A DNA stretch of 59,070 bases, taken from an uncultured Eubacterium sp. Its GTDB lineage: Bacteria > Bacillota > Clostridia > Lachnospirales > Lachnospiraceae. Below are positions 35,759 to 45,019 of this stretch, in pieces (positions within the stretch are counted from its first letter, which is position 1; every line of letters begins with the position of its first letter). The stretch is taken from assembly GCA_947089855.1 (NCBI GenBank), contig CAMUML010000024.1:1-59070 (forward strand), written 5' to 3'. A model generated the notes under the pieces. That model was not told the origin of the DNA and searched no databases. It was given only the letters and a program-made list of their open reading frames with translations. A program made the translations under genes and the position numbers.

Positions 35759-38700
35759 CTACTCACGGTACAGTCCAAACAAATTTAAGAATTTCTGCCA
35801 TGCTGTAAGCTTCTTTTGCGCCTCCGGCATTCCCTCACTGGCTTCTTCCTTCTGAATGCCGTTCGTCTTCATTACAAACTGCACGCTTTGAACATTTGTA
35901 TTTTTCTCCGATACAAAAGAAACCGCCGCAAAATCTCCTCCTGTCACGGTTTCGACCAGCCCGTCAATTTGATCCGCAACTTCCGTATCCATGCCCTTGG
36001 TTTCCGCCCTCATCGTGGAAGTCCCCTCTTTCAATTCACCGACGCCGTCAGAAAGCTGCGCAATGCCAAACAAAAGCTCTGCAACGCCATCATCTAATGT
36101 TCCGGTCCCGTCCTTTAGTGACCCTGTCCCATTGTATAGTTCCACAATACCGGAAAGCAATTCGCCCGTCCCGCTGTATAAGCTTTTGCTGCCTGTTTTT
36201 AACGCGCTGCTTCCGGCAGCCAGCCCAGACACTCCATCTGTGATCTGTGAATAGCTTGCGGCAATCTTAGCGACAGCATCTGTATAACCGCCAATCCCCC
36301 GGTCCAGCTTCCCGTATTCAGAGACTAAGCTATTTACGGCAGAAGAAAGCTCTGACATCCGGTAAGCCAAACTTCTAATAATATTTGCCAGTTCCCCTAT
36401 TTTAACATCAAAAGCCGCATAACTTTGCTGCAGGGCTGTTGCGCCATGCAACAAAGAAGATAAATTGGCATTTGCTGCCTCCAAATAGCTTTCGGTTCCG
36501 CCTATGCTGGCATTGTTAGCTCCTAATAAGGAAATTATGCCAGAAAGCTGTGAAACCTGAGATTCTATTTCTGATGTATTTATCCCGGCATTTTTAAGGG
36601 TTTCTATTTGCACGGCCAAGGACGCGGCCAGTCCTTCCAGACTGCTTGCCGCATCTTCATTTTTTTGCCGTAGTCCGTCAATATCCAGGCCGTTTTGGGA
36701 CATCACAGCCTTATAAGCATTAAAATTTACGTTGTTTTTCAGGTCAGTGGCCCCGGTTACAAGATTGCCGATCCCAGTTTTAATTGCTGAAGACGCATCG
36801 GTCAATGCGCTTATATCCTCTGTTGCCAAAGATACCCCGCCTAACGCTTTCTGAAGCTGTAAAAGCGCCGCCTGAAAAGAAGCCGAACCATTTACCAATT
36901 CTGGCGACTTCTGGTTCAAGGCAGCCAGCGCCTCCTGCATTTGCACGATTCCGCTGTTTAGGGAATGAATCCCTTCGTCCAGCACATTTATGCCATTTTG
37001 CAGGTCAGCGGCGCCATTTTGCAAATTGCTTCCGCCCTCTTTTAACTCTGCGGCGCCGCTATAAAGCTGCCCCGCCCCATTTTTCAAATCCTTCACGCCG
37101 CTTTTTAGTCCGGACTGCGCGCCGTCTTGTAGATCCGAGGCGCCATCCTGCAGTTTGGACGCCCCGTCGTCTAACTGGCTGATTGCGTCCAACAGTTGCG
37201 CAACCTGATCCATCAATTCTTCATCCTCTACTTCAATATTAAGGTTCAGCGGGATTGCGTTGATCGACATCCCGTCCATTTCAAACGCAGATACTTTTGC
37301 GGTAATCCTAATGTCTGCGCCTTTTCCGGGCAGGACCGTATAGGTGAGCTGCTTCTTGCTTCCAACATTTGCAATCGTAGCGTCTGGGGCAACAATTTCT
37401 TTGCATAGATCCGTATCGAATGACAGGGAAGCCTGCAACGCGTAATGGTCGTAGAAACCGCCCTGGCATTGCCGGTTCTGCGCAATGCGGATTGCCATTT
37501 TCAGATTACCGCTTTTACCTGCAATTTCCTCCGCCGTATATTCTTTGCCGTCCAAAAAATAACGTATCTGAATATCCCACGGCATTTCCAGGCTTTCCAG
37601 TTTTCCTTCGTAATAAAGCTTTTCGGCGGACGGACGGATTTTTACAGTACCGCTAGAATAATCAACCGTATCTGTCGTCGTCATATTCCGCACATCCGAA
37701 TAGTTTCCGTAGTCGATAATTTCCTCTTTTGTATTGTCTCCAAAAATATTGACAACATGGATTTCTTCTACCAATCCGTCATTTCCCATATTTACATAGA
37801 CAACTTCTTCTTTCTCTGTGTTTGCTTCCATGGCGGACACAGAAATAGGCAGGGCAGCTGCAAAAAGGGCAGACGCAAGAAATACAGATATAAAATTTTT
37901 CAGGTGAAACCGGTTCATGGCCATTACCTCCCTATGAAATACAAATTTTTTATGTTTCTGTTTTTTCTTCGTTCCTGTAATCCACTGGTCAAACAAAAAT
38001 AACAGGCCAGGAAGGACCAGCAGCACAACTGCTAATGAAAATATAGCGCCGCGGCCTATAAAAATGCCGAGCTGTGCCAAAAGCTGGTTCGTAGAGACAT
38101 ATCCCAGCAGTAATCCAACTACAGTCAAGGCACTGCCTGATGTCAAAATAGATACGGTGACGTCTGAAACGGTCTGGCGGACAGCCTCTTTTTTCGGCAG
38201 GCTCCTGCGGTTCTCTTTGTAACGGTCTGTCATTAAGATTGCATAATCAACGGTCGCGCCAAGCTGGATCGAACTGATAATCAGGTATGCGATATAGAAA
38301 ATGGCCTGATCCATAAAATACGGGCACGACAGATTCAGCCAGATTGCCGTTTCTATGCCCAATACCAGAATAACGGGCAGCATAACGGATCTCATTGTCA
38401 AAAGGAGGATGATAAAAACGGCGGCAATTGCAGCCAAATTGACTTTGACCATATCTACCGTTACGGTATCCATCAGGTCATACGTACTGGCCCCCTCCCC
38501 TGCAAGATACCATGTATCGGGGTAATGGGACTGCGCAATGTTCCGTATTGACTCTACAAGGGAAAAGGTTTCTTCCCCTTCATAGGCGACGTCCACCGAA
38601 AGCGCCATCCGGCTGTAATTTTCACTCATTATCTGAGACAAGGTATCTTCGTTAAGATACTCCAAAGGAATTTCTGCTCCAGCCAGATCCACATAGGATA

Positions 38701-39997
38701 GAATACTTGTAATCTGAGGAAGTTCATGGAGCTCATCCGAAAGCGCCGTCTCTGCAGCGGTATCGCCACGGGGGACCAGCAGCACATAGGTGTCCCGTTG
38801 GCCGAATATTTCCTCAATCGAAGCTATATCCCTGCCAAGCTGTGTTTCCTCATTAAAGATTTTGGATGACCCGTAATAATATTCATTCGCATTTGACCCC
38901 AGATATGCCGGAACCATGACAACTGCAAACAGGCACACCATTGGGACTGCGATACGGCTGACTGCCTCCCCAAATTTCCGGAAACCAGGCACAAACGGCC
39001 GGTGCTTTGTTTTATCCAGCCATGGATAAGCTGCCAGAATAAGGGAAGGCATAAACAAAAATACAACGATAAGGCTTACCGCTACGCCTTTTGCCAGCGC
39101 AAACCCCAAATCCGGCCCGATTCGAAACTGCATCAGCGCCAACGCCAAAAAACCGATGACCGTTGTCAATCCGCTGGACAGGATTGAAGACGTGGATTTG
39201 CATAAGGCGTGTACCATAGCCTCCTGTGTATCCGCCATCCCCTTCCTGCATTCTTCAAACCGATGGATTAAAAATACGGAATAATCCAGCGAAACCGCAA
39301 GCTGGAGGATGCTTCCAGCCGCATTGGTAACAAAGGAAATCTCTCCAAACATCAGGTTCGTCCCGTCATTGATTACGATCGCTATCCCCAGGCCGGTCAA
39401 TATCATCAAAGGCTCCGCCCATGAGCCGGTTGTTAAAATCAGCACAAACAATACAAACAGCACAGCGACCACCGCAATTTTCTGGATTTCTGAGACAGTG
39501 TTCAAAGTCGCCGCCGCCGTAGAAATGGCGCTCCCGGACATGGCATTTTCATCACCGATGATTTTACGTATATCAGCTGCCGCGCGGATCCGGCTTTCCT
39601 TTTCTATTGTTACGGTGAACAGGGCTGTATGGTCCATATAATATGTTTCGAGCGTATCCGGATCCATCATGCTGGCCGGGAGCGTAATGTCCACCACGTC
39701 ATCCAGCCATGCTACATCCGTAACGCCGTCCACGGCTTTCAGCTTCTCCTTATATTCTAAAGCCTCGGGGATTGTGACATGGTTTACCATAACGCGGGCA
39801 TTCGGAATCCCTCCCTCAAATTCCTGCTCCATCACCTCCAACGCAGCAGTTGATCTGGCTCCTTTGGGCAGGTAATCATTCATATCATAATTGACAGCCA
39901 CAAAATTCTTTAATACGGCGCATGCGGTTGCCAATATAAGAAAAAAGGTCAGGATCCATTTCCGGTGCTTGACAACGCCTTGATAGAACTTTCTCAA
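35759..39997 (-). CDS. MMPL/RND-family transporter joined in frame to a secreted repeat protein
   Basis: This 1412-residue reading frame has two distinct parts. Residues 1-693 form a complete MMPL/RND exporter with two sets of six membrane helices (SLDYSVFLIHRFEE and TVDYAILMTDRYKENRR match the family). The rest (from ATG 37918, 719 residues) begins like an independent secreted protein: MNRFHLKNFISVFLASALF and a signal-peptide end at SVSAMEA. It continues with a beta-rich domain, then long GxxxLxxG repeats (LQDGASDLQDGAQSGL) like those of YhgE/Pip proteins. The junction retains a ribosome site. Translation most likely starts at a TTG (39997) behind TGGAGG, not at the far upstream ATG. Substrates are unknown; lipids or peptides are usual for MMPL. 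Confidence 0.85.
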   Translation of the reverse strand: MRKFYQGVVKHRKWILTFFLILATACAVLKNFVAVNYDMNDYLPKGARSTAALEVMEQEFEGGIPNARVMVNHVTIPEALEYKEKLKAVDGVTDVAWLDDVVDITLPASMMDPDTLETYYMDHTALFTVTIEKESRIRAAADIRKIIGDENAMSGSAISTAAATLNTVSEIQKIAVVAVLFVLFVLILTTGSWAEPLMILTGLGIAIVINDGTNLMFGEISFVTNAAGSILQLAVSLDYSVFLIHRFEECRKGMADTQEAMVHALCKSTSSILSSGLTTVIGFLALALMQFRIGPDLGFALAKGVAVSLIVVFLFMPSLILAAYPWLDKTKHRPFVPGFRKFGEAVSRIAVPMVCLFAVVMVPAYLGSNANEYYYGSSKIFNEETQLGRDIASIEEIFGQRDTYVLLVPRGDTAAETALSDELHELPQITSILSYVDLAGAEIPLEYLNEDTLSQIMSENYSRMALSVDVAYEGEETFSLVESIRNIAQSHYPDTWYLAGEGASTYDLMDTVTVDMVKVNLAAIAAVFIILLLTMRSVMLPVILVLGIETAIWLNLSCPYFMDQAIFYIAYLIISSIQLGATVDYAILMTDRYKENRRSLPKKEAVRQTVSDVTVSILTSGSALTVVGLLLGYVSTNQLLAQLGIFIGRGAIFSLAVVLLVLPGLLFLFDQWITGTKKKQKHKKFVFHREVMAMNRFHLKNFISVFLASALFAAALPISVSAMEANTEKEEVVYVNMGNDGLVEEIHVVNIFGDNTKEEIIDYGNYSDVRNMTTTDTVDYSSGTVKIRPSAEKLYYEGKLESLEMPWDIQIRYFLDGKEYTAEEIAGKSGNLKMAIRIAQNRQCQGGFYDHYALQASLSFDTDLCKEIVAPDATIANVGSKKQLTYTVLPGKGADIRITAKVSAFEMDGMSINAIPLNLNIEVEDEELMDQVAQLLDAISQLDDGASKLQDGASDLQDGAQSGLKSGVKDLKNGAGQLYSGAAELKEGGSNLQNGAADLQNGINVLDEGIHSLNSGIVQMQEALAALNQKSPELVNGSASFQAALLQLQKALGGVSLATEDISALTDASSAIKTGIGNLVTGATDLKNNVNFNAYKAVMSQNGLDIDGLRQKNEDAASSLEGLAASLAVQIETLKNAGINTSEIESQVSQLSGIISLLGANNASIGGTESYLEAANANLSSLLHGATALQQSYAAFDVKIGELANIIRSLAYRMSELSSAVNSLVSEYGKLDRGIGGYTDAVAKIAASYSQITDGVSGLAAGSSALKTGSKSLYSGTGELLSGIVELYNGTGSLKDGTGTLDDGVAELLFGIAQLSDGVGELKEGTSTMRAETKGMDTEVADQIDGLVETVTGGDFAAVSFVSEKNTNVQSVQFVMKTNGIQKEEASEGMPEAQKKLTAWQKFLNLFGLYRE
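37918..37932 (-). promoter_or_regulatory. Internal ribosome binding site and start inside the MMPL reading frame
   Basis: GGGAGGTAATGGCC stands directly before ATG 37918, which opens a classic signal peptide. The spacing from GGAGG is about 8 bases, ideal for initiation. A TAG lies just before it in another frame (about 37933). The second half can thus be made as a free 719-residue secreted protein. Confidence 0.7.
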
Positions 39998-40131
39998 TAT
40001 TTGATACCTCCATTCACGTTCTGCGGCGGTCCCGCCGCTTTCATACTGTTTCGGTCTCCCAGCAGCAATGGCTGGATTATCTGGACGGTTACCATTCCCA
40101 AGCCATGATCCATTCCACGAAGGGGACAATG

Positions 40132-40161
40132 TTGACATTTCGACAGTGTCTATATTATAAT
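40132..40161 (+). promoter_or_regulatory. Promoter of the TetR gene with a palindrome in its spacer
   Basis: TTGACA (40132-40137), 18-bp spacer, TATAAT (40156-40161), followed by a leader of about 90 nt to the TetR start. The spacer contains GACAGTGTC (40142-40150), a candidate TetR operator. On the other strand ATTATAAT could also serve the MMPL gene, so one site may control both. Confidence 0.6.
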
Positions 40162-40257
40162 GGTAAAAACCACTTAAGTTCCAGAACAATCTAGCTGCAG
40201 GTGTAGATATTCCGACAATCTGGAGCAAAATGTAGAAATTTCAGGAGAGTAAAAACG

Positions 40258-40854
40258 ATGAAGGTAAGAAATTTAAACGCATCCTCCCACAAAACAAGAC
40301 AGCTGATCAAGGATACCTTTGCCCAGCTCCTGCATGAGAAACGCAATGTTTCTAAAATCAGCGTTACGGAGCTGGTAAAATGTGCAAATATCAACCGCAG
40401 TACCTTTTATTCGCATTTTGACGATATTTGGCAGGTTGCAGAGGATATAAAAGCCGAAACGATGAAAGCCTTCTTTGAAAACAAGACGATTGCAAGCTTA
40501 AATGATATTGAGCCCTTTTTAGACGAAATTTACCGTTATATTAGGAAAAATGACGACCTGTTCCGTCTTATTTTCATATCCGACGAGGTAACGGGCTTTG
40601 TACAGCGTCTCGGGAACATCTGCAAGGGCAAAGTATATACGGCGTTTTTGAATGACCCTACAGTGGCAGACAAGGACTTGCTCGAACTTGAAATATCAAC
40701 TTTTTCCGACGGCATGGCGATGCAGTTTATCCGCTACTACCACAATGATTATAATGTTTCGCTTGAAAATATCATAACCTTTGCCAAAATATGGAGCAGG
40801 GAAATCATCCTCCGCAGAACGTCCAAAGCTGTAAAAAAACGGGAAAATGCTTAA
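40258..40854 (+). CDS. TetR/AcrR-family regulator, divergent from the MMPL gene
   Basis: This 198-residue regulator has the N-terminal helix-turn-helix of the family (TRQLIKDTFAQLLHEK, ISVTELVKCANINRSTFYSHF). The C-terminal ligand-binding part is like those of TetR C-terminal type regulators in Firmicutes (LFRLIFISDEVTGFVQRLGN). Its start follows AGGAGAG. It is transcribed away from the MMPL gene, the usual layout for a repressor of a transporter. Its last codons overlap the convergent ftsH-type gene: both stop codons lie in one CTTAAG. Confidence 0.92.
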   Translation: MKVRNLNASSHKTRQLIKDTFAQLLHEKRNVSKISVTELVKCANINRSTFYSHFDDIWQVAEDIKAETMKAFFENKTIASLNDIEPFLDEIYRYIRKNDDLFRLIFISDEVTGFVQRLGNICKGKVYTAFLNDPTVADKDLLELEISTFSDGMAMQFIRYYHNDYNVSLENIITFAKIWSREIILRRTSKAVKKRENA

Positions 40855-42704
40855 GAGCCTGCATGGAATCCGTTTTTATAACGAATATCCTGGTTCCCTA
40901 ATATTTCCATAAATTCTTCGCCGGTGATGGTTTCCTTTTCGTACAGAAATTTCGCAAGTTCATTTAATTTTTCACGGTTTTCCAGCAGAATTTCTGTTGC
41001 CTTTTCATGCTGTTTTTTCACCAGTTCCACTACCAGACGGTCCACCCTTGCCTGCGTTTGGGCAGAACAGGCGAAAGCTGCATCACCTCCAAGATATTGG
41101 TTATCCACTGTTTCAAAAGCCACCATGCCAAAGTCGTCGCTCATGCCATAACGGGTAATCATTGCCCGGGCCAGTTTGGTTGCCTGTTCAATGTCATTGG
41201 AAGCACCTGTGGAAACAGTGCCGAAAATAATTTCTTCGGCAGCCCGCCCGCCAGTATAAGTTGCAATTTTATTTTCAATTTCCTCCCTGGTCATAAGGTA
41301 GTGGTTATTATCCTCCACCTGCATGGTATATCCCAGTGCGCCAGAGGTCCGCGGAATAATCGTAATCTTCTGTACCGGGGCCGATTGTGTCTGCTTTGCA
41401 GCCACCAGGGCATGGCCGATTTCGTGGTAAGCTACCGTCCATTTCTCCTTGTCCGTAAGGATTGCATTTTTCTTCTGGTATCCGGCAATGACCACCTCTA
41501 TACTTTCTTCCAGATCAGCCTGGGTGGCATATTTGCGTCCATCCCGCACCGCCCGCAGCGCTGCCTCATTCACAATATTGGCCAGCTCTGCGCCAGAGGC
41601 TCCGGAAGCCATGCGGGCAATCTGTTGGAAGTCAGCGTCTCCAGATATTTTGATTTTTTTCGTATGGACTTTCAAAATAGCCTCCCGTCCTTTCAAATCC
41701 GGCAGTTCCACTGGCACACGGCGGTCGAACCGTCCTGGGCGGGTTAGTGCAGGGTCAAGGGATTCTGGCCGGTTGGTAGCTGCCAGAATGATAACGCCGG
41801 TGTTGCCTTCAAAGCCGTCCATCTCTGTCAGAAGCTGGTTTAATGTTTGTTCCCTTTCGTCATTGCCGCCCATCTTCCCAGAATTCCGCTTCTGTCCAAT
41901 CGCGTCAATCTCGTCAATAAATACGATGCAGGGAGCTTTTTCTTTTGCCTGCTTAAACAAATCCCGCACCTTAGAGGCTCCCATGCCCACAAACATTTCC
42001 ACAAACTCCGAACCAGACATCGAAAAGAAAGGGACGCCTGCTTCGCCTGCTACAGCCTTGGCCAGCATTGTCTTGCCGGTACCGGGAGGGCCTACCAGAA
42101 GAATGCCTTTTGGCATAGATGCACCAATCTCTTTATATTTATCCGGGCTGTGGAGATAGTCCACAATCTCTGCCAGATTTTCTTTTGCCTCATCCTCGCC
42201 TGCCACATCAGAAAACTGGATGCCATCAGAAGATTTTACATATACTTTGGCATTGGATTTCCCCATACCAAACATCATGGAATTGGGCCCGCCTGCTTTT
42301 TCCATCATCTTTTTGGACATCCGATGCCCCAACCATGCAAAAATGGCAATTGGCAGCACCCAGCTTAACAGAAAACTAAGAAACGGAGACATCTGCTCTA
42401 CAATCTCACTGGAAAAAACGGCACCGGATTCTTTTAGACGGTAGATCAGGTCCGGGTCATTCATCAGGCCAGTCTTATAGATTTTTGTGTCATCTTTATC
42501 CGTGAACAGAATCTGGTTGTCCTGTATTTCCACACGTCCAATTTCCTTATTTTCACTCATTTCCATAAAAGCGCCATAGTCCACCTTCCGGATCTGCCTC
42601 TGGGCCAGCCATGGCATAGCTAAGAAATTAAACAGCATCAGCACAAGAATGACGATGCCATAGTAATAGAGCAATGGCTTTTTTGGAGTTTTTATTTCGT
42701 TCAT
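40851..42704 (-). CDS. FtsH-type ATP-dependent zinc metalloprotease
   Basis: FtsH proteases pull damaged or regulatory proteins through an AAA ring and cut them at the membrane. This 617-residue protein has two membrane helices (about 11-33 and 107-126), Walker A GPPGTGKT (205-212), Walker [11 protein letters not shown], the arginine-finger region TRPGRFDRR, and the zinc motif HEIGH (427-431), where most FtsH proteins have HEAGH. Its second-region helix SRH is also normal. The start at 42704 is set by GGGAGGGATG; the ATG 6 bp upstream is too close. It follows a small gene by 12 bp. The Ile in the zinc motif and the location away from hpt/tilS suggest a second, accessory copy. Confidence 0.93.
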   Translation of the reverse strand: MNEIKTPKKPLLYYYGIVILVLMLFNFLAMPWLAQRQIRKVDYGAFMEMSENKEIGRVEIQDNQILFTDKDDTKIYKTGLMNDPDLIYRLKESGAVFSSEIVEQMSPFLSFLLSWVLPIAIFAWLGHRMSKKMMEKAGGPNSMMFGMGKSNAKVYVKSSDGIQFSDVAGEDEAKENLAEIVDYLHSPDKYKEIGASMPKGILLVGPPGTGKTMLAKAVAGEAGVPFFSMSGSEFVEMFVGMGASKVRDLFKQAKEKAPCIVFIDEIDAIGQKRNSGKMGGNDEREQTLNQLLTEMDGFEGNTGVIILAATNRPESLDPALTRPGRFDRRVPVELPDLKGREAILKVHTKKIKISGDADFQQIARMASGASGAELANIVNEAALRAVRDGRKYATQADLEESIEVVIAGYQKKNAILTDKEKWTVAYHEIGHALVAAKQTQSAPVQKITIIPRTSGALGYTMQVEDNNHYLMTREEIENKIATYTGGRAAEEIIFGTVSTGASNDIEQATKLARAMITRYGMSDDFGMVAFETVDNQYLGGDAAFACSAQTQARVDRLVVELVKKQHEKATEILLENREKLNELAKFLYEKETITGEEFMEILGNQDIRYKNGFHAGS

Positions 42705-42716
42705 ATACATCCCTCC

Positions 42717-43148
42717 CTATCTGTGTTCGTCTAAATCCATCTGGGCATCAATGGCAGAAAGCACAGCCAAGAGCGCATAACGCATAGCCTGGGCCGCAAA
42801 ATCAATAGCGTATTCCCCATACAGGCTGATTGCCTCAACCTGATCTGCAAAGAAACAGCTGCTTCCCCCATGAAGATAACCTGGCAATTCGTCCTGAAGA
42901 ATCCGCCGGATGCGCCGGTCATAATCAAGCTGCGCACCAGACAGAGCGGCGATTGCCGGGGAACGGCTGGTATTCACGCTTTTTTGCAGCTGCAGTTCCG
43001 CATCACGGTATTCTCCAAAAACCATCTCCAGTTCCTTTTTGATTTTTGCGTGGTCTTCTGACTGGTACAGATGAAGGCAGCTTAAGGTCCGTTCGTACTG
43101 ACGCTCCAATTCGCTGAGTTTGATTGCGAAGATTTCCTTCTGGCTCAT
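42717..43148 (-). CDS. Hypothetical helical protein upstream of the FtsH-type gene
   Basis: This 143-residue protein is not recognised. It looks mostly alpha-helical and soluble, with heptad-like stretches (KLSELERQYERTL and FGEYRDAELQLQKS) and an alanine-rich C-terminal helix (AAQAMRYALLAVLSAID). An AGGAGGAAGG site precedes the ATG. The stop is only 12 bp before the ftsH-type start, so the two are surely co-transcribed. A role as adaptor, inhibitor or substrate of the protease is a guess based only on this linkage. Confidence 0.75.
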   Translation of the reverse strand: MSQKEIFAIKLSELERQYERTLSCLHLYQSEDHAKIKKELEMVFGEYRDAELQLQKSVNTSRSPAIAALSGAQLDYDRRIRRILQDELPGYLHGGSSCFFADQVEAISLYGEYAIDFAAQAMRYALLAVLSAIDAQMDLDEHR

Positions 43149-43243
43149 GTGGTTCCTTCCTCCTTTATATAATTGATTTTGTAAAAACTGATTTTATTAT
43201 AATAGATACAGAGGTATTCCTGCCACTGTCAGTTTTGGACAGA

Positions 43244-43304
43244 TGTATGGACAGATTCCCGGATGTGTCAAAAAACTTTACACATCCGGGAATCTGTCCA
43301 TACA
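43244..43304. repeat. Perfect 25-bp inverted repeat
   Basis: The arms 43244-43268 (starting TGTATGGACAGATTCCC) and 43280-43304 are exact complements around an 11-nt loop, CAAAAAACTTT. It lies between the small helical gene and the TetR gene. There is no U-run on either side, and the TetR gene has its own terminator, so this is not a normal terminator. Confidence 0.85.
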
Positions 43305-43365
43305 AAAGCGGTACTTACAACGCCTGGCATAGTGATCCTTGCCGTAAATTGTTTATAAAGAACAA

Positions 43366-43396
43366 AGCGGGGATGTCCGCATATGGCGCCCCCGCT
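43366..43396 (-). terminator. Terminator of the 43395-43937 TetR gene
   Basis: On the minus strand AGCGGGG and CCCCGCT form a stem followed by TTGTTCTTT. The stem begins in the TAG stop codon. Confidence 0.65.
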
Positions 43397-43937
43397 ATTT
43401 TCTATTCATAAGTTCTATTCTCTCTGAAATTAATCTCTGCATTTGTCTGGCCAGCTTTTCTTTGTCCAGAGATTTCTTTCCGCAGTTTTCCAACAGCAGC
43501 CCTACAATTCCATACGTGCAGAAATCCAGCATAACTTTTGCATCAGCAAGGGGAAGATCCGGCTTCGGTTCCTGGCGGACAAGCATTTCCTGAAGATAGG
43601 AGCGTACCGCATCTACAAATATCTTCTCAACCTGTCCGCGCCTTTGAGAGTGCAAAAGTTTTTGCAAAAGTACATCTGTTTCGGAAGATGTTTCGATAAA
43701 TGTACGTAGGGTTTCTTCCGGGGTCCCTAGACTCGTTTTGCATTCCAGAGCCCTTTCAAATGCCTGCTCTACGGACCACTCGATGACCTCTAAAATATCC
43801 TGGAAGTGATAATAAAAAGTCTGGCGTGAAATGTGGCAGGCTTCCACCAAATCTTTGACGGTAATCTTGTCTACGCTTTTCGTTTTGGAAACCTCCATAA
43901 AGGCTGAGGCAATCGTTGCCTTCATATTCGCTGGCAA
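43395..43937 (-). CDS. TetR/AcrR-family regulator
   Basis: This roughly 180-residue regulator has a TetR-type helix-turn-helix (KITVKDLVEACHISRQTFYY, then HFQDILEVIEWSVEQ). Its C-terminal domain is of the type seen in many Firmicutes TetR proteins of unknown ligand. The start is probably a TTG at 43937 (then PANMKATIASAF), seven bases after AGGAGGG; the ATG two codons upstream is too close to that site. It lies upstream of the small helical/ftsH-type pair, from which it is separated by a terminator and a long hairpin, so control of that pair is possible but not shown. Confidence 0.88.
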   Translation of the reverse strand: MPANMKATIASAFMEVSKTKSVDKITVKDLVEACHISRQTFYYHFQDILEVIEWSVEQAFERALECKTSLGTPEETLRTFIETSSETDVLLQKLLHSQRRGQVEKIFVDAVRSYLQEMLVRQEPKPDLPLADAKVMLDFCTYGIVGLLLENCGKKSLDKEKLARQMQRLISERIELMNRK

Positions 43938-43983
43938 GTGCATCCCTCCTTTTTAGATTTCTTCACGAATGTAACATTTTGTG

Positions 43984-45009
43984 TCAAATGATAAGCATCG
44001 CATCCCCAAAGCTAAAAAACCGGTACCGCTCCCGCACTGCTTCCTGATAAGCATGCAGTACCTGCTCCCTGCCTGCCAGTGCGCTGACCAGCATTAGGAG
44101 CGTGGACTCTGGCAGATGGAAGTTGGTAACCAGCCCGTCAATGCATTTAAATTGATAGCCAGGGTAGATAAAGATCTGCGTCCAACCGGACGATGCTTTG
44201 ACATGCCCTGCCCCATCGGATGCCGTTTCTAATGTCCGGGTACTGGTGGTTCCTACGGCGATAATGCGGCCGCCTTGATCTTTGGCCTGGTTAATAAGGT
44301 TGGCCTGGTCCTGTGCAATGCTGTAATATTCCGAATGCATCGTATGGTCCAAAATATTTTCCGTTTTGACTGGGCGGAAGGTCCCGAGCCCTACATGGAG
44401 GGTCACTTCGGCAATGGATACGCCTTTTTCTTTGACCTGTGCCAGCAGCTGTGGGGTAAAGTGTAGTCCAGCGGTTGGGGCCGCAGCAGAACCTTCTTCC
44501 TTTGCGTAGACAGTCTGGTAGCGCTGTTTATCTTCCAGCTGGTGTGTGATATAGGGCGGCAGCGGCATTTCGCCAAGCTGGCTTAACACTTCCTCAAAGA
44601 CGCCCTTATAAGTAAAACGTATCAAACGGTTGCCTTCCGTTGTAACGGCAATAACTTCGCCGTACAGCTGGCCGTCCCCAAAAATGGCTTTTGTTCCGAT
44701 TTTTGCTTTTTTCCCTGGTTTTACAAGGGTTTCCCAGACATCTGCTTCTTTTCTATTTAGAAGCAGCAGTTCGATCTTGGCCTTTGTCCCTTCTTTTGTG
44801 CCAAACAGCCTGGCCGGGAGGACTTTCGTATTATTCAATACCAGGCAGTCGCCCGGATTTAGGTAGTTTGGCAGGTCATGGAAAATACGGTGTTTGATAG
44901 CGCCATCCGCCCGCCCCAGCACCATTAGCCTGGAGCTGGAACGGTCTTTTAACGGGTCTTGCGCGATCAGTTCCTTTGGAAGTTCATAGCTGAAGTCTTT
45001 TACATTCAT
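43984..45009 (-). CDS. queA: tRNA preQ1(34) S-adenosylmethionine ribosyltransferase-isomerase
   Basis: QueA builds epoxyqueuosine in the wobble position of GUN tRNAs by adding the ribosyl part of SAM to preQ1. The 341-residue protein has the usual start ([19 protein letters not shown]), [22 protein letters not shown], and the SAM-binding [14 protein letters not shown] with HVGLGTF. The start at 45009 has an AGGATGGA site; an ATG 9 bp upstream is too close to it. It lies 10 bp after pheT. Confidence 0.97.
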   Translation of the reverse strand: MNVKDFSYELPKELIAQDPLKDRSSSRLMVLGRADGAIKHRIFHDLPNYLNPGDCLVLNNTKVLPARLFGTKEGTKAKIELLLLNRKEADVWETLVKPGKKAKIGTKAIFGDGQLYGEVIAVTTEGNRLIRFTYKGVFEEVLSQLGEMPLPPYITHQLEDKQRYQTVYAKEEGSAAAPTAGLHFTPQLLAQVKEKGVSIAEVTLHVGLGTFRPVKTENILDHTMHSEYYSIAQDQANLINQAKDQGGRIIAVGTTSTRTLETASDGAGHVKASSGWTQIFIYPGYQFKCIDGLVTNFHLPESTLLMLVSALAGREQVLHAYQEAVRERYRFFSFGDAMLII

Positions 45010-45019
45010 GGTTTCCATC

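Noticed and set aside
37445-38002. A 185-codon plus-strand frame
   Set aside because: It is antisense to the junction of the MMPL fusion and rich in Phe, Arg and Cys, as expected of a mirror frame.
39998-40228. An N-terminal extension of the MMPL protein (77 residues)
   Set aside because: It would run through the promoter and operator region of the divergent TetR gene; a TTG with GGAGG at 39997 is a far better start.
41007-42368. Long plus-strand open frames (up to 246 codons)
   Set aside because: They are antisense shadows of the FtsH-type gene, whose AAA and zinc motifs are intact.
43244-43304. Terminator for the TetR gene
   Set aside because: The hairpin is about 90 bp past the stop and lacks a U-run, and a better terminator lies at 43366-43396.
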